Origin: Sphaerochaeta sp.
GTDB lineage: Bacteria; Spirochaetota; Spirochaetia; Sphaerochaetales; Sphaerochaetaceae
NCBI GenBank assembly: GCA_018399495.1
Contig: JAGYOG010000008.1
Location: 22,859 to 86,858 of the forward strand
Length of the DNA stretch: 64,000 nucleotides
Direction of reading: 5' to 3'
This document shows positions 35,343 to 43,742 of the stretch, in pieces (position 1 is the stretch's first letter; every line of letters begins with the position of its first letter). Position numbers and translations under genes: made by a program. The notes under the pieces are model-generated. The model was not told where the DNA came from. It made no database searches and saw only the letters and a list, made by a program, of their open reading frames with translations.

Positions 35343-36259
35343 ACATCCTCCTTGGGCCACTGGCTACACAACGTGCTAAAATCCAGTTTTTGCAACCAAA
35401 TCATCCGTTTCTTAACCTCATCGTTATACACTTCCTTGTCAACATATCCTTTATATCGTTTGGCTACATTCTTTCCCTTGACCTGTTGTACGCTCAGGGC
35501 CTTGGTATAACAACGTGTAAACCCCTGAGCCTCACTCCGGTCTTCAATTACACTCTCCCGATCAGGAAACTGCATCATTAAATTATTGTTCAAGGCAAGA
35601 TCATTCCCATAGAGATGACAACGTAGGCCCCAATCGAGGGCTTGCCAATACTCACTGTGAATTTCCTCATCAAATCCTCGTAGTCGCTGAAACAATGCCC
35701 TGTCATAGAGTCCGAGACAATAAATAGGATAGAGTGTTGATCGGATGACAGATGGATCAGGGGATGGAAAGTCGGAATCCGGGTCAAGATATCTACCCAC
35801 TAGACGTGGTATTCTAAGGCAAGGGATGATTTCTCGATTAGCATTTGCTATTACTGCACAGAACGCTGCAGGGTGTTCTCCCCCACTCATTGCTGAGAAC
35901 AGGAATGTACCATCAAATTTCACGAGCAACAGATCACTGCGAACAATCAGAAACAGATTTGCCTGGCACTCATTTGCAACAGCATTTACCTTCTCCCCTG
36001 TAAATGCATGGGTTGCAAATACCAGGAAGGTGACATCTTTATACTCCTGCTGCATCGCAAGCATATCGAACCTACCCTCTTGAGTTACTACATGCAAGCT
36101 GTAATTCATCTCCTGCACATACCAATCCAAAGACTCCAGCAACTGTTCAGGAGTACCGGTATCAAGAATTCCGATGGCAAGCTGTTCGATGTTGTGCAAT
36201 AGATTAATCCGCTTACCAATCTCCTGTTTTCTCCGATATATCCGATAATTAGTCATCAT
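35339..36259 (-). CDS. Glycosyltransferase-like protein (GT2-type C-terminal fold)
   Basis: A 306-residue protein. The second half, GLYDRALFQRLRGFDEEIHSEYWQALDWGLRCHLYG at about residues 184-219, matches the 'GGFDE...ED.D...R' region of family 2 glycosyltransferases. The first half is weakly related (NLFLIVRSDLLLVKFDG could be the nucleotide-sugar core). No membrane segment is seen. It overlaps the end of proB by 11 nt and leads into the amidase. Acceptor and donor unknown. Confidence 0.55.
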   Translation of the reverse strand: MMTNYRIYRRKQEIGKRINLLHNIEQLAIGILDTGTPEQLLESLDWYVQEMNYSLHVVTQEGRFDMLAMQQEYKDVTFLVFATHAFTGEKVNAVANECQANLFLIVRSDLLLVKFDGTFLFSAMSGGEHPAAFCAVIANANREIIPCLRIPRLVGRYLDPDSDFPSPDPSVIRSTLYPIYCLGLYDRALFQRLRGFDEEIHSEYWQALDWGLRCHLYGNDLALNNNLMMQFPDRESVIEDRSEAQGFTRCYTKALSVQQVKGKNVAKRYKGYVDKEVYNDEVKKRMIWLQKLDFSTLCSQWPKEDV

Positions 36260-37373
36260 CGTTCAACAACACCAAATCCTCAGGGCGAAAAATAACACCC
36301 TTATGCCCTTCTTTTATAATCCTTTGGATATCCTTGCTGCTATGGCCTGCCACTGCAGCAATCTCAGTACTATTGTAGTAAGGAACCGCTTTTGCAAACG
36401 GTTTGCCATCGGTTGTACAAATCTGCACCACATCACCAGCGCCAAACACCCCGTTCACCGATACGATGCCTTTGGGAAGCAAGCTCTTCTTTGCTATCAA
36501 GGCCTTTTTTGCTCCATCGTCGATAACAATCGAACCGAGATGGGAGTTGTAGAGAATCCAACGTTGACGCTGACTCAAACGTTTGACGCTGTGTATACAC
36601 GTTCCCACCACCTCGCCGGTAAGCAACCGAGAAAGAATCTCATTCTCATATCCACTAGCAATAATGGTGGTGCACCCAGCCATTCTTGCTATCTTCGCAG
36701 CAAGCAGCTTTGTCTTCATACCTCCAGTGGAATGCTTGGAACCCGCTCCTCCTGCATAGGAGAGAATTGTATCATCAAGGAAGGTAATGTCACTCAACAA
36801 CACAGCTTCCTTATCTTTCTTAGGGTCAGCTGTGTACAGTCCGGTAATATCAGTGAGAATTACCAGAAGATCAGCGTCAATTTTACTTGCCACCATGGCA
36901 CTCATACGATCATTGTCAACGAACGCTGTTCCAATCTCAGAGGTACTCACTACATCGTTCTCATTAAAAATGGGAATAACGCCAAGCCCCAACAATGTAA
37001 AAACACTATTCCGCAGGTTCACGTAGGTGAGACGGTTGTTCAAATCATTGCGAGTCAACAAAATCTGGGAACAGATTAACCCATGGCGATGGAAGGAACG
37101 ACGATAACTGGACATGAGAAGAGGCTGGCCGATGGACGCACAAGCTTGACGCATAGGAACCTGCTTTACTGGACCATTTAGTGAAAGTTCCTTTGCACCC
37201 ATGCCAATGGCTCCACTGGAGACCAGGAGCACTTGATACCCATGTGACTGCAACTGGACCAACTGATCGACTATTACGTCGATGCAACGCTCATCTATGC
37301 CATTCTCACAACTGAGCAGATTGGTTCCAACCTTCACTACTACCCTATGTACTGATGAAAGGTCCCTCATCAT
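36249..37373 (-). CDS. proB: Glutamate 5-kinase with PUA domain
   Basis: A 374-residue amino-acid kinase making glutamyl-5-phosphate, the first step of proline synthesis. RVVVKVGTNLLS, VLLVSSGAIGMG, NENDVVSTSEIG-FVDNDRMSAMVA and AGGAGSKHSTGGMKTKLLAAKIA are the family motifs. The C-terminal PUA domain (about residues 275-360) includes GVFGAGDVVQI. The start forms ATGA with the stop of proA. Confidence 0.96.
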   Translation of the reverse strand: MMRDLSSVHRVVVKVGTNLLSCENGIDERCIDVIVDQLVQLQSHGYQVLLVSSGAIGMGAKELSLNGPVKQVPMRQACASIGQPLLMSSYRRSFHRHGLICSQILLTRNDLNNRLTYVNLRNSVFTLLGLGVIPIFNENDVVSTSEIGTAFVDNDRMSAMVASKIDADLLVILTDITGLYTADPKKDKEAVLLSDITFLDDTILSYAGGAGSKHSTGGMKTKLLAAKIARMAGCTTIIASGYENEILSRLLTGEVVGTCIHSVKRLSQRQRWILYNSHLGSIVIDDGAKKALIAKKSLLPKGIVSVNGVFGAGDVVQICTTDGKPFAKAVPYYNSTEIAAVAGHSSKDIQRIIKEGHKGVIFRPEDLVLLNDDD

Positions 37374-38698
37374 ATAACCTCATTACCAAGCAATGAAGGC
37401 TTGCCCAACGGCAAGTTCTGATGGACAAAGCTCTTTCCTCCATCTTTGGTATAGGATGCAACTACCTGCCCAGTTCCCATAACGAGGTATTTGGTAGTCA
37501 TCAGACCTTCCAGCCCAACGGGCCCCCGTGCATGGATTTTCGCTGTACTGATGCCAACCTCAGACCCAAGTCCGAAGCGGAATCCATCAGCAAACCTGGT
37601 GGAACAATTGGCAAAGACATCTGCAGAATCCACATCGGTAAAGAATTTTCTCACCGACTTTTCATCCTCGCTGACGATGGCATCACTGTGATGTGATCCA
37701 AAGATCTCAATGTGGTTGATCGCCTCTGAGAGGGATTCCACGATATGAATGTTAATTTCAAGGGCAAGATATTCCTTTTTCCAATCCCCTTCCTGATAGG
37801 GGATACAGTCAATAAACTTGCAGGTCTGCTCATCGCCATGCATGATGACCCCAGCCTCAGAGAAACGCCCTGCAATCAGGGGAAGGACATCAGGGGCAAT
37901 TTGCTCATGCACCAATATAGTTTCAATGGCATTGCAAGCTGCAGGATATTGTGTCTTTGCGTCAAAGGCAATTTCCACCGATTTGGTGATATCTGCCGTG
38001 GCATCAAGGTAGAGATGGCAGATTCCATCAGCATGCCCCAATACCGGAATTGAGGTATTGTCCATGACATAGCGGACAAAGGCATTGGACCCGCGGGGAA
38101 TTAAGAGATCAATGTCTCCTTCCATTCCCAACATGGTATCAACATCGCTATGGCTTTCAAGAAGCAACAACCAATCAGAACCGAGATTGGAATCCACACA
38201 GCTCTTCTTGATTGATGCAACTAGTGCAGTGTTCGTTTGAAAGGCTTCCTTCCCACCCTTGAGAATAATGCCATTACCACTCTTAAGGCAAAGAGAGACA
38301 ATCTGAATCAGTGCATCAGGCCGTGCTTCAAAAATCATGCCTATGACTCCGATGGGAACGACAATCTGCTCGAGCAAGAGTCCTTCATCAAGTTCTCTTC
38401 GTTGCTTGATGCTGCCGATTGGATCCGAGAGAGAAGCCACCTGCTCCAATCCAAGCAGAGAGGCATGCAGCTTCTCTTCATTAAATACCAGTCGTTTAAC
38501 CAGTGCCTCTTTCTGCCCTGATTCCTTTGCCTTGACTATATCTCTCTCGTTCGCAACCTTGATGGTTTCCCAGTCACGATACAATCCTTCCCCGATCATC
38601 TTGAGAAGGTGATTGCGTTCTGTTTCACTACTGGAGGCAAGGTACTTGGCACTCTTTCTCAGCGAACGAATGCTTTGTTGCAATTCTGTTGATTCCAT
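37370..38698 (-). CDS. proA: Gamma-glutamyl phosphate reductase
   Basis: A 442-residue aldehyde-dehydrogenase-fold enzyme. IGVIGMIFEARPDALIQIVSLCLKSGNGIILKGGKEA, LLIPRGSNAFVRYV, KTQYPAACNAIETILVHE (with the catalytic Cys) and STRFADGFRFGLGSEVGISTAKIHARGPVGLEGL are all present. ATG 38698 has AAGGGG upstream. With proB and the separate proC, the proline route is complete in this window. Confidence 0.96.
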   Translation of the reverse strand: MESTELQQSIRSLRKSAKYLASSSETERNHLLKMIGEGLYRDWETIKVANERDIVKAKESGQKEALVKRLVFNEEKLHASLLGLEQVASLSDPIGSIKQRRELDEGLLLEQIVVPIGVIGMIFEARPDALIQIVSLCLKSGNGIILKGGKEAFQTNTALVASIKKSCVDSNLGSDWLLLLESHSDVDTMLGMEGDIDLLIPRGSNAFVRYVMDNTSIPVLGHADGICHLYLDATADITKSVEIAFDAKTQYPAACNAIETILVHEQIAPDVLPLIAGRFSEAGVIMHGDEQTCKFIDCIPYQEGDWKKEYLALEINIHIVESLSEAINHIEIFGSHHSDAIVSEDEKSVRKFFTDVDSADVFANCSTRFADGFRFGLGSEVGISTAKIHARGPVGLEGLMTTKYLVMGTGQVVASYTKDGGKSFVHQNLPLGKPSLLGNEVI

Positions 38699-38802
38699 AT
38701 TCAGCCCCTTGTATGGAGTAAGTATACACTAAACTGAATACGGGAAGGTATCAAGGTGATAAAGATTGAAGTGCTTCTGATTTGCGATTGCCTTTTCAAA
38801 AG

Positions 38803-38808
38803 TATAAT
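38803..38808 (+). promoter_or_regulatory. Predicted -10 box of the FecBCD-like importer operon
   Basis: A consensus TATAAT. The -35 is poor (TTGCGA 15 bp upstream), so help from an activator or weak expression is likely. The TGCAAC repeat begins 8 bp downstream. Confidence 0.5.
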
Positions 38809-38815
38809 GGTAAAC

Positions 38816-38831
38816 TGCAACCATTCGCAAC
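38816..38831 (+). promoter_or_regulatory. TGCAAC-N5-GCAAC box, ABC importer
   Basis: TGCAAC-CATTC-GCAAC, with GCAAC units at 38817 and 38827. It lies between the predicted -10 box and the ribosome-binding site, where a bound protein would block transcription. One of four copies. Confidence 0.6.
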
Positions 38832-38846
38832 AAAGGAGTCCATCAT

Positions 38847-39950
38847 ATGAAATTTAGAAGCTTAGCCCTACTACTCTGCCTTATTCCAGCCTTACTTTTT
38901 GCGCAGGGTGCAGCTGAACAAGCGATACAGGAAACTGATTACTACCAGGCAGTCGATGCTAATGGAAGAACACTCAAGCTACAGGAAAAACCAACAAAGG
39001 TATTAATTGCAGGAAAAGCGGGCAATATGCCGGCAAACGCGTTATTCCTCTTTCCTGATGTCACCAATATGGATCTTACCATTCCCAAGACAGACCAGGG
39101 CCTTGGGGACTTCTTTTCCTTCATCAGGCCATCTCTGGATGACACTCCACGTATCAGCCAGAATGCCAGTGTCGAGGAAATCGCCAGCTACCAAAGTGAG
39201 TTGGTACTGACCAAGGCAACCCATTTTGAATCAACCGCACGCAAGCTTGACCAACTAGGAGTAGCCAACTTTACGCTGAACCTTGAATCCTATGAGGATT
39301 GGAAGAATGAGATTACCGAGCTTGGCAAACTGTTGCAGAACAACACCCGTGCTAAAGAGATTCTCAATCTCTATGAGAAACGGATTGATCCAATCAGGAA
39401 AACAGCATCCTCAATCGATGCGCAAGACAAGAAGCGAGTACTCCTACTACAAGCAAATACAGCAGACAACACCTACTCCTATAAAATCGCACCAGATGCC
39501 TGGATGCAGACTTGGATGGTGGAGACCATTGGCGCTGAAGCAGTATGGAAAGGAGCCAACAAGGCGGCAAACGGCTGGTCAACGGTAAGTTTTGAACAAA
39601 TAGCAGCATGGGACCCCGACATAATCATCCTGGTCAGCTATCGTACTAGGACCGACCAGTACATTGAAGCAATCTATGATTCACCGGTGTGGTCATCGCT
39701 CAGGGCTGTCAAAAACAGACAGGTAAAAGCAAGCCCCTATGACATGATGAATTATATACAGCCTGTTGCCTCGTGGATCCTTGGGCTACAATGGATGGCA
39801 AGTGTTGTATATCCTGATTGCTATCCTGATTTGGATATGAGAGAGGAAGTAACTACTTTCTATCAAAATTTTTATAACCTTAGTGATGCCAAAAAGCTTG
39901 CAATGATGACTAACCGCTATAGTAAATCGGTTGCCATTAATACCCTATGA
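38847..39950 (+). CDS. ABC importer substrate-binding protein (FecB/BtuF/MolA class)
   Basis: A 367-residue class III binding protein. Signal peptide KFRSLALLLCLIPALLFAQG. Family landmarks are VVDANGRTLKL-like (here AVDANGRTLKLQEKPTKVLIAG), AAWDPDIIILVSYRTR, and SPVWSSLRAVKNRQVKASPYD with QPVASWILGLQWMASVVYPD. This class binds siderophores, cobalamin, haem, or molybdate/tungstate. Molybdate is suggested, but not proved, by its shared control box with the molybdenum hydroxylase genes. It is followed by permease and ATPase genes with ATGA overlaps. Confidence 0.85.
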   Translation: MKFRSLALLLCLIPALLFAQGAAEQAIQETDYYQAVDANGRTLKLQEKPTKVLIAGKAGNMPANALFLFPDVTNMDLTIPKTDQGLGDFFSFIRPSLDDTPRISQNASVEEIASYQSELVLTKATHFESTARKLDQLGVANFTLNLESYEDWKNEITELGKLLQNNTRAKEILNLYEKRIDPIRKTASSIDAQDKKRVLLLQANTADNTYSYKIAPDAWMQTWMVETIGAEAVWKGANKAANGWSTVSFEQIAAWDPDIIILVSYRTRTDQYIEAIYDSPVWSSLRAVKNRQVKASPYDMMNYIQPVASWILGLQWMASVVYPDCYPDLDMREEVTTFYQNFYNLSDAKKLAMMTNRYSKSVAINTL

Positions 39951-40966
39951 ATGCCCAACAACGCTACCAAGCCGAGCGTAAAAGACGAACAGGACTTCTC
40001 TTAGGGATGCTGGGAGCAACACTGCTCCTGGCTATCCTGTTTCTGTTTGCAGGAAGATATCCCACAGCAGGATTCAGATTCCCAACAGACTGGTCAACCA
40101 ATGCAATAACCAGAAGTATCTTCCTACGTATCCGTCTCCCTCGAATTGTTCTGGCCCTACTTGCCGGGGCTATGCTCAGTGCAAGCGGATTCACCTTCCA
40201 GATGCTTTTCTCAAATCCCTTGGTAGAACCAGGATTTCTCGGTGTAAGCCAAGGCTCTGCCTTTGGAGCTGCATTGATGATTGTCCTTGGAGTTGGATCA
40301 ACCATCTTCGTACAACTGAGTGCAACGCTCTTTGGTCTGTTGGCCTTGCTTGCCTCGTATACGCTTGCTACACGATTCCGGTTTGGAGGATGGCTGTTAC
40401 GGTTGATTCTTAGTGGTATAGCTGTCTCTGCACTTTTTTCCAGTGCTCTGGGAGTAGTAAAACTGGTGGCAGAACCTACAAAAGACCTGCAGGACATTAC
40501 CTTTTGGATGATGGGAGGACTCTGGAATGCCTCTTGGGGGCAGATCTTATCCATTCTCTGGGTGGTCATCCTTAGCATGGCCATACTTCTCGGATATCGC
40601 TGGAAACTCAACCTACTCAGTCTGCAGGAGAAGACATCCTTCTCGGTAGGAATGAATCCGAAGCGGGATAGAATCATTCTCTTGATTGTTGCTACGGTAG
40701 GTACCACAGTCACCATCTCCATTACCGGTCTCATCGGATGGGTTGGATTGATCACTCCGCATCTGGGCCGCAAACTATTTGGTTCAGATAGTTCCACCAG
40801 CCTTCCCGGTTCCATGATCCTAGGATCATTTTTCCTGCTGGTCTGCGATACCATAGGAAGAACAGTCCTTGCTACCGAGATCCCCATCGGCTTGCTCACC
40901 AGTTTCATTGGGGCCATCATCTTCATAATCATACTTTCACTCAAACACCAGGAGGGCAAAGCATGA
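39947..40966 (+). CDS. ABC importer permease (FecCD family)
   Basis: A 339-residue inner-membrane permease with about ten helices. RIRLPRIVLALLAGAMLSASGFTFQMLFSNPLVEPGFLGVSQGSAFGA is the family's N-terminal block; GLIGWVGLITPHLGRKLFGSDS is the cytoplasmic coupling segment. ATGA overlaps on both sides make the three genes one translational unit. It is intact, unlike the related permease remnant at 9095. Confidence 0.93.
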   Translation: MNAQQRYQAERKRRTGLLLGMLGATLLLAILFLFAGRYPTAGFRFPTDWSTNAITRSIFLRIRLPRIVLALLAGAMLSASGFTFQMLFSNPLVEPGFLGVSQGSAFGAALMIVLGVGSTIFVQLSATLFGLLALLASYTLATRFRFGGWLLRLILSGIAVSALFSSALGVVKLVAEPTKDLQDITFWMMGGLWNASWGQILSILWVVILSMAILLGYRWKLNLLSLQEKTSFSVGMNPKRDRIILLIVATVGTTVTISITGLIGWVGLITPHLGRKLFGSDSSTSLPGSMILGSFFLLVCDTIGRTVLATEIPIGLLTSFIGAIIFIIILSLKHQEGKA

Positions 40967-41718
40967 ATGCTTTGACTGTGAACCATTTGAGTTTCACCTA
41001 CCCAAGCGGCACCAAAGCACTTGATGATATCTCTCTTTCTGTAGGGGAAAGCCAAAGTGTAGCAATCCTTGGTTCCAATGGAGCAGGCAAATCAACGCTC
41101 CTCGATATCCTGTTGGGATGGAAGAAGAGCGCTGAAGTTTCGTTGTATGGCAAACCACTCTGCTCCTATGGAAGAAAGGAACTGGGAAGAACGTTGGCCT
41201 TGGTTCCCCAGTCTGAACAATATAACTTCTCTTTCTCCCTGCTCGACTACGTCCTATTTGGACGATCACCCTATCTTTCTCAATTAGGAACCCCGAGTGA
41301 GGAGGATGCAGAGATAGCCTATCAAGCGCTCTATGATGTTGGCTTGGCGAGGTATGCAGAACGACATATCACAACCTTGAGCGGGGGGGAACACCAGCTG
41401 TTACTACTCGCTCGAGTCATTGCACAGCAAAGTTCAATGTTGTTGCTTGATGAACCAACAAGTGCGTTGGACCCGGCAAATAGAAAGCGGGTTCTTACCA
41501 TCCTTAAACAGCTTCACATGAAAGGAAAAACGCTCCTGTTCACTACCCACGATGCCAACCTTGCCTATGATCTTGCAAGCCATGTAGCCATGATTAAGAA
41601 GGGAACCTTGCTCTGTTATGGGCCAAAAGAAGAGGTGGTCACCACTACTACGCTGACCACCCTCTATGACACTGAACTGACTGTTGGCAAAATCGGTACC
41701 AAGACGCTTATTTATTGA
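40963..41718 (+). CDS. ABC importer ATPase (FecE/BtuD family)
   Basis: A 251-residue ATPase. Walker A GSNGAGKST lies at about residues 36-44, LSGGEHQLLLLARVIAQ is the signature and LLLDEPTSALDP is Walker B. The H-loop is TTHDANLAYDLA. The 3' end overlaps the convergent adenine deaminase gene by 11 nt. Confidence 0.95.
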   Translation: MNALTVNHLSFTYPSGTKALDDISLSVGESQSVAILGSNGAGKSTLLDILLGWKKSAEVSLYGKPLCSYGRKELGRTLALVPQSEQYNFSFSLLDYVLFGRSPYLSQLGTPSEEDAEIAYQALYDVGLARYAERHITTLSGGEHQLLLLARVIAQQSSMLLLDEPTSALDPANRKRVLTILKQLHMKGKTLLFTTHDANLAYDLASHVAMIKKGTLLCYGPKEEVVTTTTLTTLYDTELTVGKIGTKTLIY

Positions 41719-43453
41719 GTTCCAGAGGAACAAAGCTGAAGCTTCTTACATCAAACAATCCCATATCTGTAAGCTTATAGGCAGGAATAACCGGTAAGGA
41801 CATGAAACAGAGTGTCATGAACGGATCGATCTCCTTGTCTATATGCAACGATTCCAGTGCAATATGATGTAGATTGTCCAGCTGTTCAGCAATCACTGTA
41901 CCTGTTTCGTAGCTCATCAAGCCAGCTACATGTTGGGCAAAGGATGCAAGCACCTTCTTGTGCTTCACAATGACCATGCCTCCACCAATGGAGATCAAGT
42001 GCTCAACCGCCATAGCCATGTCTTCATCGTTATCCCCTGCAACAATGATATTGTGTGAGTCATGAGCAACGGAAGTAGCTATTGCCCCGCCTTTCAGACC
42101 ATACCCACGCAGAAGTGCAACTGCAACATTTCCAGTGCCGGTATGTCGTTCAACAACGGCAAGCTTGACGATATCCTGATTCTCGTCATGGACCCACCTC
42201 CCATTCTCTAGTGTTACGGTAGCCTCTCCCGCTCCGGTGACCACTCCCCCTGGGATGATGTCGATTACACGTACATGAGAACTAGAGAGAGGTAAGCTAA
42301 GACGCTCGACCGAGAAATCCTTGACATTCATCATTCCGGAGACACGATCATCACGCACAGCCTGGGAGGCCTTGGAGATGACACCATCTTCAGCAACGAG
42401 GTTTCCGGCAACATAGACCTGGTGCATGGAGAACACCTTGAGGTCATTGCAGAGCAAGAAGTCTGCTCGTTTTCCAGGTGCAATTGCTCCCCGATCGGTA
42501 AGATGATAACAATCTGCACTATTGGCTGTTGCCATGCAGATGGCTTCAATAGGATCAAGCCCATCCTGTACCGCTATACGAACGTTGTTGTTGATGTGCC
42601 CATCAGTGAGGATGCTTTTTGGTTGCCTGTCATCAGTGCAGAAAAGACAGCGTCGGCTGTTTTTTCCCGTCACTCCTGGGAGGAGCATCAGTACATTCTT
42701 GCATGCTGAACCTTCACGGAGCATGACATACATACCACGCCGAACGCGATCGCGTAACTCTTGTTCGTTCTCGCACTCATGGTCGGTAAGGATACCTGTA
42801 CTCGCATAGGCATCAAGCTCTGCCCCTCCTATTGTTGGGCTATGGCCATCAACTACCTTATGCAGGCGCTTAGCCTCCATAATCTTATCGATGACCAAAT
42901 CTGTTGCGGCCACTACTCCTGGAAAGTCCATCATCTCACCTAGGCCTAGTACCCGGTCATGTTGCAAGGCTTCCTTGATATCCTCTGCTTTCAGGACTGC
43001 CCCACTATGCTCAAAGGGAGTGGCGGGGACACAGGAAGGAACCATGAAGAATGCTTGCAAGGCAGTATTCTCGGAAGCTTTCAACATATAAGATAATCCA
43101 TCAAGGCCACAGACATTGCAGATTTCATGGGGATCAGCAATTACTGTGGTAGTTCCACAAGGAACCACAAGATTGGAAAATTCCTCGGGAGTGGCATGGC
43201 TGGACTCAATATGCACATGACTGTCAATAAGACCAGGTATGAGATAGCGTCCCCCAGCATCAACCATTGTTTCAGCTTGCCCCTGACCACATTCAGCGAA
43301 GCCAGCAATATATCCGTCCCGAACCAAGAGATCTGCTTCAAACCACTCCTTGCTATATACATCCAATATATGGGCATTGGTGATACACAATTGGGCTTTT
43401 TGCCTTCTTGTTGCTGTTTCAATCACCTCCTGCACTACTTGTTTGGTAACCAT
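41708..43453 (-). CDS. ade: Adenine deaminase
   Basis: A 581-residue amidohydrolase that turns adenine into hypoxanthine. YLIPGLIDSHVHIESSHATPEEFSNLVVPCGTTTVIADPHEI holds the HxH metal site; VVDGHSPTIGGAELDAY, CLFCTDDRQP, and the late GDNDEDMAMAVEHLISIGGGMVIVKHKKVLA are diagnostic of bacterial AdeC. ATG 43453 has AAGGAG five bases upstream and is preferred over an upstream frame extension. Its product feeds the purine pathway encoded downstream. It shares the TGCAAC repeat box with that pathway. Confidence 0.95.
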   Translation of the reverse strand: MVTKQVVQEVIETATRRQKAQLCITNAHILDVYSKEWFEADLLVRDGYIAGFAECGQGQAETMVDAGGRYLIPGLIDSHVHIESSHATPEEFSNLVVPCGTTTVIADPHEICNVCGLDGLSYMLKASENTALQAFFMVPSCVPATPFEHSGAVLKAEDIKEALQHDRVLGLGEMMDFPGVVAATDLVIDKIMEAKRLHKVVDGHSPTIGGAELDAYASTGILTDHECENEQELRDRVRRGMYVMLREGSACKNVLMLLPGVTGKNSRRCLFCTDDRQPKSILTDGHINNNVRIAVQDGLDPIEAICMATANSADCYHLTDRGAIAPGKRADFLLCNDLKVFSMHQVYVAGNLVAEDGVISKASQAVRDDRVSGMMNVKDFSVERLSLPLSSSHVRVIDIIPGGVVTGAGEATVTLENGRWVHDENQDIVKLAVVERHTGTGNVAVALLRGYGLKGGAIATSVAHDSHNIIVAGDNDEDMAMAVEHLISIGGGMVIVKHKKVLASFAQHVAGLMSYETGTVIAEQLDNLHHIALESLHIDKEIDPFMTLCFMSLPVIPAYKLTDMGLFDVRSFSFVPLELNK

Positions 43454-43466
43454 ACACACTCCTTCT

Positions 43467-43482
43467 GCAACACTTTGCAACG
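43467..43482. promoter_or_regulatory. GCAAC-N5-GCAAC box, adenine deaminase
   Basis: On the plus strand TGCAAC-ACTTT-GCAAC, with units at 43467 and 43477. It lies between the predicted promoter (43493-43520) and the ribosome-binding site of the minus-strand gene, a blocking position. Confidence 0.6.
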
Positions 43483-43492
43483 TCTTTCTTCC

Positions 43493-43520
43493 AGTGTATC
43501 ACTTCACGACGATTCTTCAA
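43493..43520 (-). promoter_or_regulatory. Predicted promoter of adenine deaminase
   Basis: Minus strand: -35 TTGAAG (43515-43520), 16-bp spacer, -10 TACACT (43493-43498). Confidence 0.45.
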
Positions 43521-43576
43521 GGACTATTTATCCAGTATTTATACAATATAATTAAGAATTTGTATCGATAGCAATG

Positions 43577-43612
43577 TTCAATTTTTTTCGCTATATGGTA
43601 AAAAAAGTTGAA
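43577..43612. repeat. AT-rich inverted repeat upstream of the purine permease
   Basis: TTCAATTTTTTT pairs with AAAAAAAGTTGAA around an 11-base centre (one G-T pair). It sits in the 289-nt gap between adenine deaminase and the permease. It could be an operator or a weak hairpin; nothing else is recognised in the gap. Confidence 0.4.
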
Positions 43613-43742
43613 AGAATTTAGCCACATTCATGAAATTGTACCCCGTAATTGGGTTATATAACAAATGTAACGATTTTCCTGTACGATTTGAGACAGATAG
43701 GTTAGAATGGTATCAACCAAAACATCTGCAAGGAGTGCATCG

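Noticed and set aside
39964..41055. Minus-strand open frame of 363 codons over the FecCD permease
   Set aside because: Rich in Arg, Pro and Met as expected for an antisense frame; the plus-strand permease is certain.
43454..43742. Possible purine riboswitch before the purine permease (ATATGG present)
   Set aside because: The conserved core segments that form the three-way junction are missing; only a short chance match is seen.
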